6,158 bases of DNA from Gammaproteobacteria bacterium (GTDB lineage: Bacteria > Pseudomonadota > Gammaproteobacteria > Burkholderiales > Burkholderiaceae_C): NCBI GenBank assembly GCA_030054245.1, contig JASGCH010000093.1:1-6158 (forward strand), in the 5' to 3' direction. This document shows, piece by piece, positions 1-5,319 of this stretch. Each line of letters opens with the position of its first letter. Position 1 is the first letter of the stretch. Below the pieces are notes generated by a model that made no database searches, was not told the DNA's origin, and was given only the letters and a program-made list of their open reading frames with translations. Made by a program: the position numbers and the translations under genes.

Positions 1-67
1 ATGTTCTAAATTCATTACATTCCTATTTCTATCCAATAAGCAAAGAAAACAGAGCCACTACATGTTC

Positions 68-118
68 CATGGTCACCCAACAACCCTTAGGTTGTTGGGC
101 AATAGCCATGAATTTTTT
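68..118 (+). terminator. Two-step hairpin with T-run, probable intrinsic terminator
   Basis: A perfect 10-bp stem (CCCAACAACC at 76-85, GGTTGTTGGG at 90-99) closes a CTTA loop. An outer 5-bp stem (CATGG at 68-72, CCATG at 106-110) extends it across a small internal loop. The outer stem is followed at once by AA and six T (113-118), the order expected of a rightward intrinsic terminator. There is no matching run on the other side for leftward use. It would serve a gene ending at or before the left edge; the first bases (stop TAA at 7-9 in frame 1) are compatible with this, but no upstream product can be recognised. The internal loop makes the structure less canonical than a simple GC stem plus T-run. 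Confidence 0.6.
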
Positions 119-126
119 CTAGCTTA

Positions 127-138
127 TATTGTACAATA
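127..138. other. 12-bp perfect palindrome in AT-rich intergenic DNA
   Basis: TATTGTACAATA is a perfect inverted repeat without spacer. It lies in the gap between the terminator and repeat element E1, about 360 bp before the methyltransferase start. It could be a dimeric-regulator operator, but no clear promoter is seen next to it, and such palindromes occur by chance in AT-rich DNA. The rest of 119-200 holds nothing recognisable. Confidence 0.2.
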
Positions 139-200
139 CATACATTTGGTCATTTTGCGTGCTGTATTTTAGGTAGCGATACTTTTACAGCGGACTTAAC

Positions 201-460
201 GAGGCTTTTACACCTACGGCTATACGCCGCTGACTGCACTTCCGATCGCTGTTCTTGCATATAGAAACTGTTGCACAAATCGGACGAACTACCAAAGTAC
301 AAGGCTTCCGCGCACAAAGCAACCAGCTGAATTTACTCAAATGATCCTTCGCTGGTGGGCGCTGGCTGGTCTTGCATATTGAGTATATGAGAGCACAGCG
401 AGCGCCCTAGCCTTGTAATCAGGTAGCTTACCAAGCGGCAAAGCCGTAGGTGCAAAGGTC
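201..460 (+). repeat. Repeat element E1 (MITE-like palindromic element, nested)
   Basis: This non-coding element shares arms and core blocks with E2 (4923-5139) and E3 (3228-3460). Its outer left arm (about 201-240) carries ACACC, the mini-hairpin CGGC-TATAC-GCCG (217-229) and the 15-mer GCCGCTGACTGCACT (226-240), which is identical in E2. A second arm starts at 267 (ACTGTTGCAC) but has lost its mini-hairpin. The right arm ends in GGTGCAAAGGTC (449-460) after CGGC-AAA-GCCG (436-446). Inside, TACAAGGCT (298-306) is inverted as AGCCTTGTA (409-417). The block 325-356 matches the reverse complement of 5036-5067 at 26 of 32 positions. GCATATTGAGTATATG (374-389) is identical in E3, enclosed by GGGCGCT/AGCGCCC (357-363/401-407). 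A fragment at 248-262 repeats 365-379 at 14 of 15 positions, suggesting nesting or internal deletion. No transposase is encoded. The exact left end is uncertain. Confidence 0.7.
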
Positions 461-501
461 ACTTGCTACTTTCTATTTATTTTCTATTTTATATATCGAT
501 T

Positions 502-2055
502 ATGAACAACTCAGATTGGAATCAAGGTTATCCAACAGACATTACCTACACCTACGGCTACTACCCAGAGATGAATCCTTTGAGATCCAAACTTCCTCTG
601 TTAAATGCCGGAATTACTCCTCCCAAAAAATTTGCCAACGCTTGTGAGTTAGGATTTGGTCAGGGAATTTCATCCAATATTCATGCCAGTACATCTACAA
701 CGCGTTGGTTTGCCAACGATTTTAACCCTTCTCACACGCTTTTTGCCAACAACCTTTCTTCGGCTGTCTCCAATGATGCTCACTTTTACAACGATTCTTT
801 TGCTGATTTTTTACACCGCAAAGATCTGCCAGAATTTGATTTCATAGGCATACACGGAGTTTTTTCTTGGATTAGCCCAGAAAATCAAAAACATATAGTG
901 AATTTTATCAACGCTAAGCTTAAAATAGGGGGTGTGTTGTACATCAGCTACAACTGTAACCCTGGTTGGTCGGCGTTTGCGCCCCTCGTTCAACTCATGA
1001 AAGGCTATATGGAATTTCATACTAACCATGGAGATCCGAGTATCAAAAGAACCGAACAGGCCTTTGAGTTCTTGTTAAATTTAGCCAACGCCAATGCAGG
1101 TGTTTTTAGAGCTACCCCTGGCTTAGCTGAGAGAATCAAAAAAATGAAAGAGCAAGATATCAGATACCTAGTGCATGAGTTTGCCTCCGTCAATTGGAAA
1201 CCCTTGTATTTCCATGAAGTCCATGAGAGTTTGAGCCAAGCCAAAATGGGATACGCTTGCTCAGCTAATATTTTGGAACACATCGAAGCCTTACATATCA
1301 CACCAGACCAAGCCAAAATATTGAACAATTCTACCCATACACCCTTTCGTGAGCTATTAAAAGACCATCTAATCAATCAACAATTTAGAAGGGATTATTG
1401 GGTGCGTGGCGAAAATAAATTACAGCCTTTTGAGCATACTGACATTGTGCGCGGCCTACGGGTTTTTCTATCGGTAGAGCCCAAAGATATAACCTTGCAA
1501 ATTAGTGGATCCTTAGGTTCTGTTACTTTGAACGAATCAGTTTACAAACCCATTTTAGAGTATTTAGGCGACAATAAAGTACATACCGTAAAAGAAATAG
1601 AAACCACCTTAATGGCACAAGGTGTAAATTTACCGCAAATATTTCAATCCGTCCTGATTCTTTCTGGTATGGGGGTTTTACATTTAGCCCAAGACGAAGA
1701 GGACCTAACGGAATGCATGACCAAAGCCGAACGATATAACAAATATACCCTAGAAAAAACCTTAACTTCAACCAACAACACTCACAATTACTTAGCTTGC
1801 CCTTATTCAGGAGGAGGCATGCCAATGGGCAGATTTGAACAATTGTTTTTGCTGGCTTATAAACAAGGGCGCCAAACCAGTCAAGGAATGGCCGCTTTTG
1901 CTTGGGATATTCTTAAATCCCAAGGACAAAAACTGATAAAATCTGGCAATGTCGTTGAATCTGAAGAAGAAAATTTGGTAGAGATGAACAATCTAGCCAG
2001 CAATTTTAACAACAAAATCATGGTTTCATTAAAAAGTTATGGCATAGTTAGGTAA
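502..2055 (+). CDS. SAM-dependent methyltransferase with methyltransferase-regulatory domain
   Basis: This 517-residue protein is of the class I SAM methyltransferase type that carries a methyltransferase-regulatory domain (PF10119-like). The opening 'GYPTDITYTYGYYPEMNP' is the hallmark N-terminus of the family. SAM motif I is CELGFGQGIS (about residues 48-57). An acidic/hydrophobic strand with 'FDFIGIHGVFSWI' (about 112-124) and 'LYISYNCNPGW' (146-156) complete the Rossmann core. The regulatory domain probably covers about 215-300. The C-terminal part (about 350-517) looks helical and winged-helix-like and has no motif I can name. The substrate is unknown; relatives are often annotated as protein or lysine methyltransferases without proof. 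I chose the ATG at 502. The frame stays open to a TTG at 463, but those 13 residues (MLLSIYFLFYISI) are hydrophobic and not family-like. No Shine-Dalgarno is visible. Repeat E1 ends 41 bp upstream, and cfa begins 25 bp downstream, probably in the same transcript. Confidence 0.87.
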   Translation: MNNSDWNQGYPTDITYTYGYYPEMNPLRSKLPLLNAGITPPKKFANACELGFGQGISSNIHASTSTTRWFANDFNPSHTLFANNLSSAVSNDAHFYNDSFADFLHRKDLPEFDFIGIHGVFSWISPENQKHIVNFINAKLKIGGVLYISYNCNPGWSAFAPLVQLMKGYMEFHTNHGDPSIKRTEQAFEFLLNLANANAGVFRATPGLAERIKKMKEQDIRYLVHEFASVNWKPLYFHEVHESLSQAKMGYACSANILEHIEALHITPDQAKILNNSTHTPFRELLKDHLINQQFRRDYWVRGENKLQPFEHTDIVRGLRVFLSVEPKDITLQISGSLGSVTLNESVYKPILEYLGDNKVHTVKEIETTLMAQGVNLPQIFQSVLILSGMGVLHLAQDEEDLTECMTKAERYNKYTLEKTLTSTNNTHNYLACPYSGGGMPMGRFEQLFLLAYKQGRQTSQGMAAFAWDILKSQGQKLIKSGNVVESEEENLVEMNNLASNFNNKIMVSLKSYGIVR

Positions 2056-2080
2056 TTCCCTATTGACACCCTCCTTATCC

Positions 2081-3217
2081 ATGTATGACAATGAAAAACA
2101 GTTTAGAACGGTTTGCGAAGAGTTGTTAGCCCCAACAGGCGTACAAATAAATGGTCGCAACCCTTGGGATATACAAGTTCACCATCCTCGGTTTTTTCGG
2201 CGCGTATTGGCGCAAGGTTCTCTGGGATTGGGAGAATCGTATATGGATGGAGATTGGGATTGCCAGTCCATAGACCAATTGGTTAATCGCCTACTCAAAG
2301 CCAAATTAGACAAAAAAGTCTACCCTAAACTTAAATTATGGTGGTCTATTTTTATGTACAGAATTTATAATTTCCAATCCAAAGCACGGGCGTTTCAGGT
2401 AGGGGAAAGGCATTATGATTTGGGGAACCATTTCTACCAGAAAATGTTGGACAGTAGGATGATCTACTCCTGTGCCTATTGGAAAACAGCGACGACGCTC
2501 GAACAAGCACAAATCGACAAGTTGGATTTAATTTGTCGTAAGTTACAGCTCAAACCCGGAATGAAGCTTCTGGACATAGGTTGTGGCTGGGGAGGACTCA
2601 TGAAATTTGCTAGCGAGAATTATGGCGTCTCTTGTGTAGGGCTCACGGTCTCCAAGGAGCAAGCCTTGTGGGCCCAAGACCTTACCCGGCACTTACCCAT
2701 AGACATTCAATTGATAGACTACCGAAATTTTAATCCCCAAGAAAAGTTTGAACGCGTGGTTTCCGTAGGGATGTTTGAACATGTTGGACACAAAAATTAT
2801 CCGGTTTTCTTTCAAGCCGCCCGTCGCTCAATCCAAGAAGATGGGCTATTCTTACTGCATACTATTGGGAGAAATTGTTCAACAGGTCCGCCCACTGATC
2901 CATGGATTATCAAATATATTTTTCCCAACGGTGAGATACCCGGTGTGGGGGATATCGCCCTAACTAGTGAAGGGAACTTTGTGATGGAGGATTTACACAA
3001 TTTTGGAGCCTACTACGATCTAACTTTAATGCATTGGCATGATAACTTTGAAAACCATTGGCACGAGTTTTCCCGTCAGTTTGATCAAAGATTTTATAGG
3101 ATGTGGAAGTATTATCTATTGACTTGCGCCGGTGCCTTTAGAGCAAGGGATTTAGAACTATGGCAAATAGTACTTTCTCCTAGCGGAGTTGACGGTGGCT
3201 ACCATAGGGTTTCATAA
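2081..3217 (+). CDS. cfa: Cyclopropane-fatty-acyl-phospholipid synthase
   Basis: Cfa transfers a methylene group from SAM to the cis double bond of acyl chains in membrane phospholipids at the inner leaflet, usually on entry to stationary phase or acid stress. The 378-residue protein aligns almost end to end with E. coli Cfa (382 residues). Visible blocks are 'GSLGLGESYMDG' (about 46-57), 'YSCAYW' with the bicarbonate-pocket Cys131, SAM motif I LDIGCGWGGL (164-173), 'VSVGMFEHVG' with Glu233, 'FLLHTIG' with His260, 'KYIFPNG', 'FGAYYD' with Tyr312, and 'CAGAFRARD' near the end. These are the counterparts of the known E. coli active-site residues, so it should be active. The start is ambiguous: ATG 2081 is chosen, but an in-frame TTG at 2063 would add six residues and bring the length closer to E. 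coli. Neither has a strong Shine-Dalgarno. It follows the methyltransferase by 25 bp and converges on the minus-strand cluster across E3. Confidence 0.96.
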   Translation: MYDNEKQFRTVCEELLAPTGVQINGRNPWDIQVHHPRFFRRVLAQGSLGLGESYMDGDWDCQSIDQLVNRLLKAKLDKKVYPKLKLWWSIFMYRIYNFQSKARAFQVGERHYDLGNHFYQKMLDSRMIYSCAYWKTATTLEQAQIDKLDLICRKLQLKPGMKLLDIGCGWGGLMKFASENYGVSCVGLTVSKEQALWAQDLTRHLPIDIQLIDYRNFNPQEKFERVVSVGMFEHVGHKNYPVFFQAARRSIQEDGLFLLHTIGRNCSTGPPTDPWIIKYIFPNGEIPGVGDIALTSEGNFVMEDLHNFGAYYDLTLMHWHDNFENHWHEFSRQFDQRFYRMWKYYLLTCAGAFRARDLELWQIVLSPSGVDGGYHRVS

Positions 3218-3289
3218 AAGGTAGTCCTAAAAAGTAGCCCCATCGGCTGGTGCCGCTCGGTGAGCTGTCAAAGTACAAGGCTAGAGCGG

Positions 3290-3330
3290 GCGCCCCCATC
3301 TTCATTTCCGAAGATGATCATGGTGGGCGC
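3290..3330. other. Second stem-loop inside E3
   Basis: An inner 7-bp stem CATCTTC (3297-3303) / GAAGATG (3310-3316) closes loop ATTTCC. Outer pairing GCGCCC (3290-3295) with GGGCGC (3325-3330), plus CCAT/ATGG in between, extends it with small bulges. Its right edge overlaps the start of the 3329-3369 stem by two bases, so the two folds compete slightly. The GGTGGGCGCT block on its right side (3321-3331) is shared with E1 (354-363). Confidence 0.5.
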
Positions 3331-3369
3331 TCCCAGTCTCGCATATTGAGTATATGCGAGACTGGGAGC
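3329..3369. other. Perfect 18-bp stem-loop inside E3
   Basis: GCTCCCAGTCTCGCATAT (3329-3346) is followed by loop TGAGT (3347-3351) and the exact reverse complement (3352-3369). The inner 16 bases GCATATTGAGTATATG recur unchanged in E1 (374-389), where the outer stem has diverged. A further TGGGC (3324-3328, allowing one mismatch at its start) can pair with GCCC(A) at 3374-3378 across a small bulge. No T-run follows on either strand, so it is not a classical intrinsic terminator. Such a stem in both transcripts of a convergent pair could still stabilise 3' ends against exonucleases, as REP/BIME hairpins do. That role is inference. Confidence 0.75.
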
Positions 3370-3482
3370 AGAAGCCCAATGGATAGCGCAACGAACTTAA
3401 GCGCCTACATAACGCAGTAATTTGGCAACCGCGGCGCCAGCCGTCGGTGCCACAGTCTTACCACCATCATCCTGCTTCGACG

Positions 3483-4142
3483 CTAGATATTACCCTTGGG
3501 TTGCCTTGGAATGCCCAAATCTCCCAACCCTGAAGGCACGATACAATCTTTCCAAGGTCCGACAAACCAAGGATCACCGTCCAAGTAAGCACGCACCAAA
3601 GGTAAAGCATCCTGCCCCCAAAATAGCTTATCGTTGACCACGATGGTAGGCACACCAAAGACACCTAGGGTTATAGCCGATTGAGTGTGGTAACGAAGCC
3701 TCTCCTTTACCACTTCAGCTTCGATTTCTGGCGTTTGCAACTCCTGTCGTAACCCATACAAGCGATCTATATCGAGAGGATGCTGTCCTCCTTGCCAAAC
3801 ATAGTTAAAGACCACTTCGGATTGCCAGCGGTTGACTCTTCCGTGTGTATTAAAACTATGCAAAAGCCGCAAAATAGGCAAGGGATTAAAAGGATGTACG
3901 CTCGGAAATTGGAAGGGAATTTGGGCTTTTAAGGCGATCCAACTTACTTGCCGATAGGTCCACTCGCGTTTTCCAGGAATTTCGGCCGGGCCTAGTTGCC
4001 CTAGATGTTTTAATATGCCAGCAAACAATATCGGTTTGTAATTCACAGACACGCTATGCCCTTGAAGAACGCTAGGTAAATGATGGAAGGCGATATACGC
4101 GTAGGGTGAAATGGGGTCAAAGTAGAAATCTAGAGTGTGCAT
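3483..4142 (-). CDS. DsbA-fold 2-hydroxychromene-2-carboxylate isomerase family protein
   Basis: This 219-residue protein belongs to the kappa-GST/DsbA-like thioredoxin-fold family, whose named member NahD isomerises 2-hydroxychromene-2-carboxylate in naphthalene degradation. It opens with 'LDFYFDPISPYAYIA'; Ser12 is at the place of the glutathione-thiolate-binding serine. Next come the conserved 'FAGILKHLGQLGPAEIPGKR' block (40-59) and 'HPFNP' (83-87). The cis-proline loop GVPT lies at 163-166 and the C-terminal 'FWGQDALPLVRAYL' at 174-187. There is no CxxC, so it is not a disulfide oxidase. Nothing nearby concerns aromatic catabolism, so the true reaction is probably a different glutathione-dependent isomerisation or transfer; the family name is a fold label here. 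It starts 26 bp inside the end of kdsB, so the two are co-transcribed and probably translationally coupled. No Shine-Dalgarno is seen. It ends 23 bp from E3. Confidence 0.88.
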   Translation of the reverse strand: MHTLDFYFDPISPYAYIAFHHLPSVLQGHSVSVNYKPILFAGILKHLGQLGPAEIPGKREWTYRQVSWIALKAQIPFQFPSVHPFNPLPILRLLHSFNTHGRVNRWQSEVVFNYVWQGGQHPLDIDRLYGLRQELQTPEIEAEVVKERLRYHTQSAITLGVFGVPTIVVNDKLFWGQDALPLVRAYLDGDPWFVGPWKDCIVPSGLGDLGIPRQPKGNI

Positions 4143-4902
4143 GGTTTGTCATGATGATAAAGTCTACCCGATCAAGGTCGGACTGTTCGTCCACGCTATA
4201 AGAAGGAGGCAAATCCATAATTTGCACGGCTATTTTATACCCATGCCATAAAGCTCTGAGTTGCTCTAAAGATTCTAGCGTTTCCAAAGGACTGACCGGT
4301 AGCTTGGCAAATTTTTTTAGAAAGACCGCTTTGTAAGCATAAATCCCAGCATGCCTATAAATAGGTAAATTTGGTAATGTATCCTTATTTCTCCCATCGC
4401 GCCACCAAGGAATGGCCGCACGACTAAAATATAAAGCGGTGTTCTGCTTATCCAAGGCTATTTTAACCACATTCGGGTTATGATAGTCCTCAGCAGTTTG
4501 TAACAAATGCCCAGCGGTAGCTATCTGGCAATCGGCTCTAGTCGCCAACAAAACGGCAACAGCGTCTATGGTCATAGGGTCTATGAGAGGCTCATCACCT
4601 TGCACATTGACTACGGTTTCATCTTCTTGCAAGTGCAATAAATCGACAGCTTCAGCCAACCTCTCGGTACCACTTTGGTGGTGGTTGCCCGTTAAGATGG
4701 CTTGAATATTCCAGGTTTTGCAAACTTCTAAAATAGTGGGGTGATTGCCAGCCACCACGACCCTATGGGCTTGGCTGGCTAGTGCCCTTTGTGCTACACG
4801 CACCACCATAGGAATTCCTTGAATATCAGCCAAGACTTTCTGAGGCAAACGCACTGATTCTAAGCGCGCTGGTATAATGACGGTAAACTTGGGAGCTTTC
4901 AT
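4117..4902 (-). CDS. kdsB: 3-deoxy-manno-octulosonate cytidylyltransferase
   Basis: KdsB activates Kdo with CTP to give CMP-Kdo, the donor for the inner core of LPS; it is a cytoplasmic enzyme. The 261-residue protein shows the family landmarks in order: PARLESVRLPQKVL (11-24), 'HQSGTERLAEA' (75-85), QGDEPLI (101-107), 'NPNVVKI' (142-148), 'ALYFSRAAIPW' (156-166), 'RHAGIYAY' (183-190), and 'SPLETLESLEQLRALWHG' (204-221). The end is unusual: the family block 'GVDTPEDLERV' reads as SVDEQSDLDRV (236-246), and a 15-residue tail follows. The ATG at 4902 is chosen because 'MKAPKFTVIIPAR' is the usual start. The open frame runs to 4959, but that part is repeat E2. There is no Shine-Dalgarno. A TATAAT lies 13 bp upstream at the edge of E2. 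The downstream isomerase overlaps its last 26 bp. Confidence 0.95.
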   Translation of the reverse strand: MKAPKFTVIIPARLESVRLPQKVLADIQGIPMVVRVAQRALASQAHRVVVAGNHPTILEVCKTWNIQAILTGNHHQSGTERLAEAVDLLHLQEDETVVNVQGDEPLIDPMTIDAVAVLLATRADCQIATAGHLLQTAEDYHNPNVVKIALDKQNTALYFSRAAIPWWRDGRNKDTLPNLPIYRHAGIYAYKAVFLKKFAKLPVSPLETLESLEQLRALWHGYKIAVQIMDLPPSYSVDEQSDLDRVDFIIMTNHAHSRFLL

Positions 4903-4915
4903 GATATGAATGGGT

Positions 4916-4921
4916 ATTATA
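4916..4921 (-). promoter_or_regulatory. Candidate -10 box for kdsB at the repeat edge
   Basis: On the minus strand these six bases read TATAAT, a perfect sigma-70 -10 hexamer, 13 bases before the kdsB ATG. The region where a -35 box should lie (4938-4945) is inside E2 and reads CCAGCC-like, far from TTGACA, and there is no TGn extension. Transcription would start only about 6-7 bases before the ATG, giving an almost leaderless message. The same ATTATA string also fits a target-site duplication of E2, so the resemblance may be incidental. Confidence 0.25.
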
Positions 4922-4922
4922 G

Positions 4923-5139
4923 AGACCTTTGCACCGACGGCTGGTGCCGCTGACTGCACTGCTAAATTACTGCGTTAAGACTGTTGCACCATCGGCTACG
5001 CCGCGGTTGTCAAATTACTGTGTTATGCGGTACTCACCAGCGAATGATCACCCCAGTAAATTCCGCTGATTGTATGGTGCGCTCAAGACTTGTAATTTGA
5101 CAGCTCGTCCGAGCGGCTTAGCCGTTGGTGCAAAGGTCT
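4923..5139 (-). repeat. Repeat element E2 with terminal inverted arms
   Basis: This is the best-bounded copy of the family. Both ends read AGACCTTTGCACC inward (4923-4935, and 5127-5139 in reverse). Each is followed by a mini-hairpin: CGGC-TGGT-GCCG (4938-4949) and CGGC-TTA-GCCG (5114-5124). A second left arm starts at 4979 (GACTGTTGCACC) with CGGC-TAC-GCCG (4993-5003). TGTCAAATTAC (5009-5019) is inverted as GTAATTTGACA (5092-5102), so inner arm and right arm form a long imperfect palindrome. The left arms are tandem: TAAATTACTGCGTTA (4963-4977) echoes CAAATTACTGTGTTA (5011-5025). The core 5036-5067 matches E1 in reverse. Flanking ATTATA at 4916-4921 and 5140-5145 may be a target duplication. 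It lies between the Trm112-like gene and kdsB and contributes the end of the former. It encodes no transposase. Confidence 0.8.
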
Positions 5140-5319
5140 ATTATATGCGTTGGCATCTAGTACACGGGCTTGGGAGGGAATGAGTACGGGTATGCCTTGG
5201 CGAATGGGGTAAACCAAGCCTGCTACTCGGGAGACCAATTCTTGGCTATCTGGCCAATACTCCAGTTTGGTTTTGGTCTTTGGGCAAACTAAGTGGTTCA
5301 ATAAGGATGGGTCTATCAT
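5083..5319 (-). CDS. Trm112-like (YcaR family) small protein with repeat-derived tail
   Basis: Residues 1-55 are a typical bacterial Trm112/YcaR-like domain: 'LLNHLVCPKTKTKLEY' (6-21), 'QELVSRVAGLVYPIRQGIPVLIPSQARVLD' spanning 26-55. The usual CPxC is CPxT here and the later cysteines are absent, as in many proteobacterial relatives, so zinc binding is doubtful. Eukaryotic Trm112 is an activating partner of methyltransferases; the bacterial role is not settled, and the gene commonly neighbours lpxK/kdsB. The family is usually about 60-65 residues; this one has 78. Residues 61-78 and the stop codon lie wholly inside E2 (5139-5083). The start ATG overlaps the M48 stop as ATGA, implying translational coupling; no Shine-Dalgarno is seen. 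The gene may be intact with a harmless added tail. Confidence 0.85.
   Translation of the reverse strand: MIDPSLLNHLVCPKTKTKLEYWPDSQELVSRVAGLVYPIRQGIPVLIPSQARVLDANAYNRPLHQRLSRSDELSNYKS

Larger units (their letters stand above)
3228..3460 (+). repeat. Repeat element E3 (MITE-like, between convergent genes)
   Basis: This member of the E1/E2 family fills most of the gap between the cfa stop (3217) and the isomerase stop (3483). The left arm reads CCCCATCGGC, then CGGC-TGGT-GCCG (3244-3255) and a GAGCTGTCAAAGTACAAGGCT-type segment (3262-3282), which matches E1 281-306 and the reverse complement of E2 5087-5112. The right arm, read in reverse, is TAAGACTGTGGCACC, followed by CGGC-GCCA-GCCG (3432-3443) and a TTGCCAAATTACTGCGTTAT segment shared with E2 (5007-5026). 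The core holds two strong hairpins: 3290-3330 and the perfect 18-bp stem at 3329-3369. There is no coding potential beyond short chance frames. The ends are estimated from the mirrored CTAA/TTA(C) edges, and no convincing target duplication is seen. Because the element sits between convergent genes, its hairpins may affect transcript ends. Confidence 0.7.

Noticed and set aside
2..172. Reading frames open from the left window edge (frames 2 and 3)
   Set aside because: The translations show no recognisable family and run through the terminator hairpin; one cannot tell a gene end from chance openness.
201..460. CRISPR array or tRNA/riboswitch in the structured intergenic regions
   Set aside because: There are no regularly spaced direct repeats, no cloverleaf and no known aptamer core; the structure is explained by inverted arms of a dispersed repeat.
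463..501. N-terminal extension of the methyltransferase from a TTG codon
   Set aside because: The 13 added residues are hydrophobic and do not match the family, whose proteins start just before the GYxTDIxYTYGYY motif; the ATG at 502 fits better.
542..560. ACACCTACGGCTA inside the methyltransferase gene, resembling the E1 arm at 209-222
   Set aside because: It encodes the conserved family motif TYTYGYY, and none of the other repeat blocks are next to it; the match is coincidental.
2063..2091. TTGACA at 2063-2068 as a -35 box for a separate cfa promoter
   Set aside because: No acceptable -10 hexamer lies 15-19 bases downstream, and the site would place the start inside the coding region.
3422..3637. 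Plus-strand 71-codon frame overlapping the isomerase
   Set aside because: It begins in repeat E3 and then runs antisense to a well-supported gene; a shadow frame.
4903..4959. N-terminal extension of KdsB into the repeat
   Set aside because: The added residues are translated repeat E2 sequence (a similar APAVGA string appears in the E3 chance frame at 3422), and KdsB proteins start directly at the 'KFTVIIPAR' strand.
5083..5319. Loss of zinc-ligand cysteines as a sign that the Trm112-like gene is broken
   Set aside because: CPxT in place of CPxC is common in proteobacterial members, and the rest of the domain is intact.
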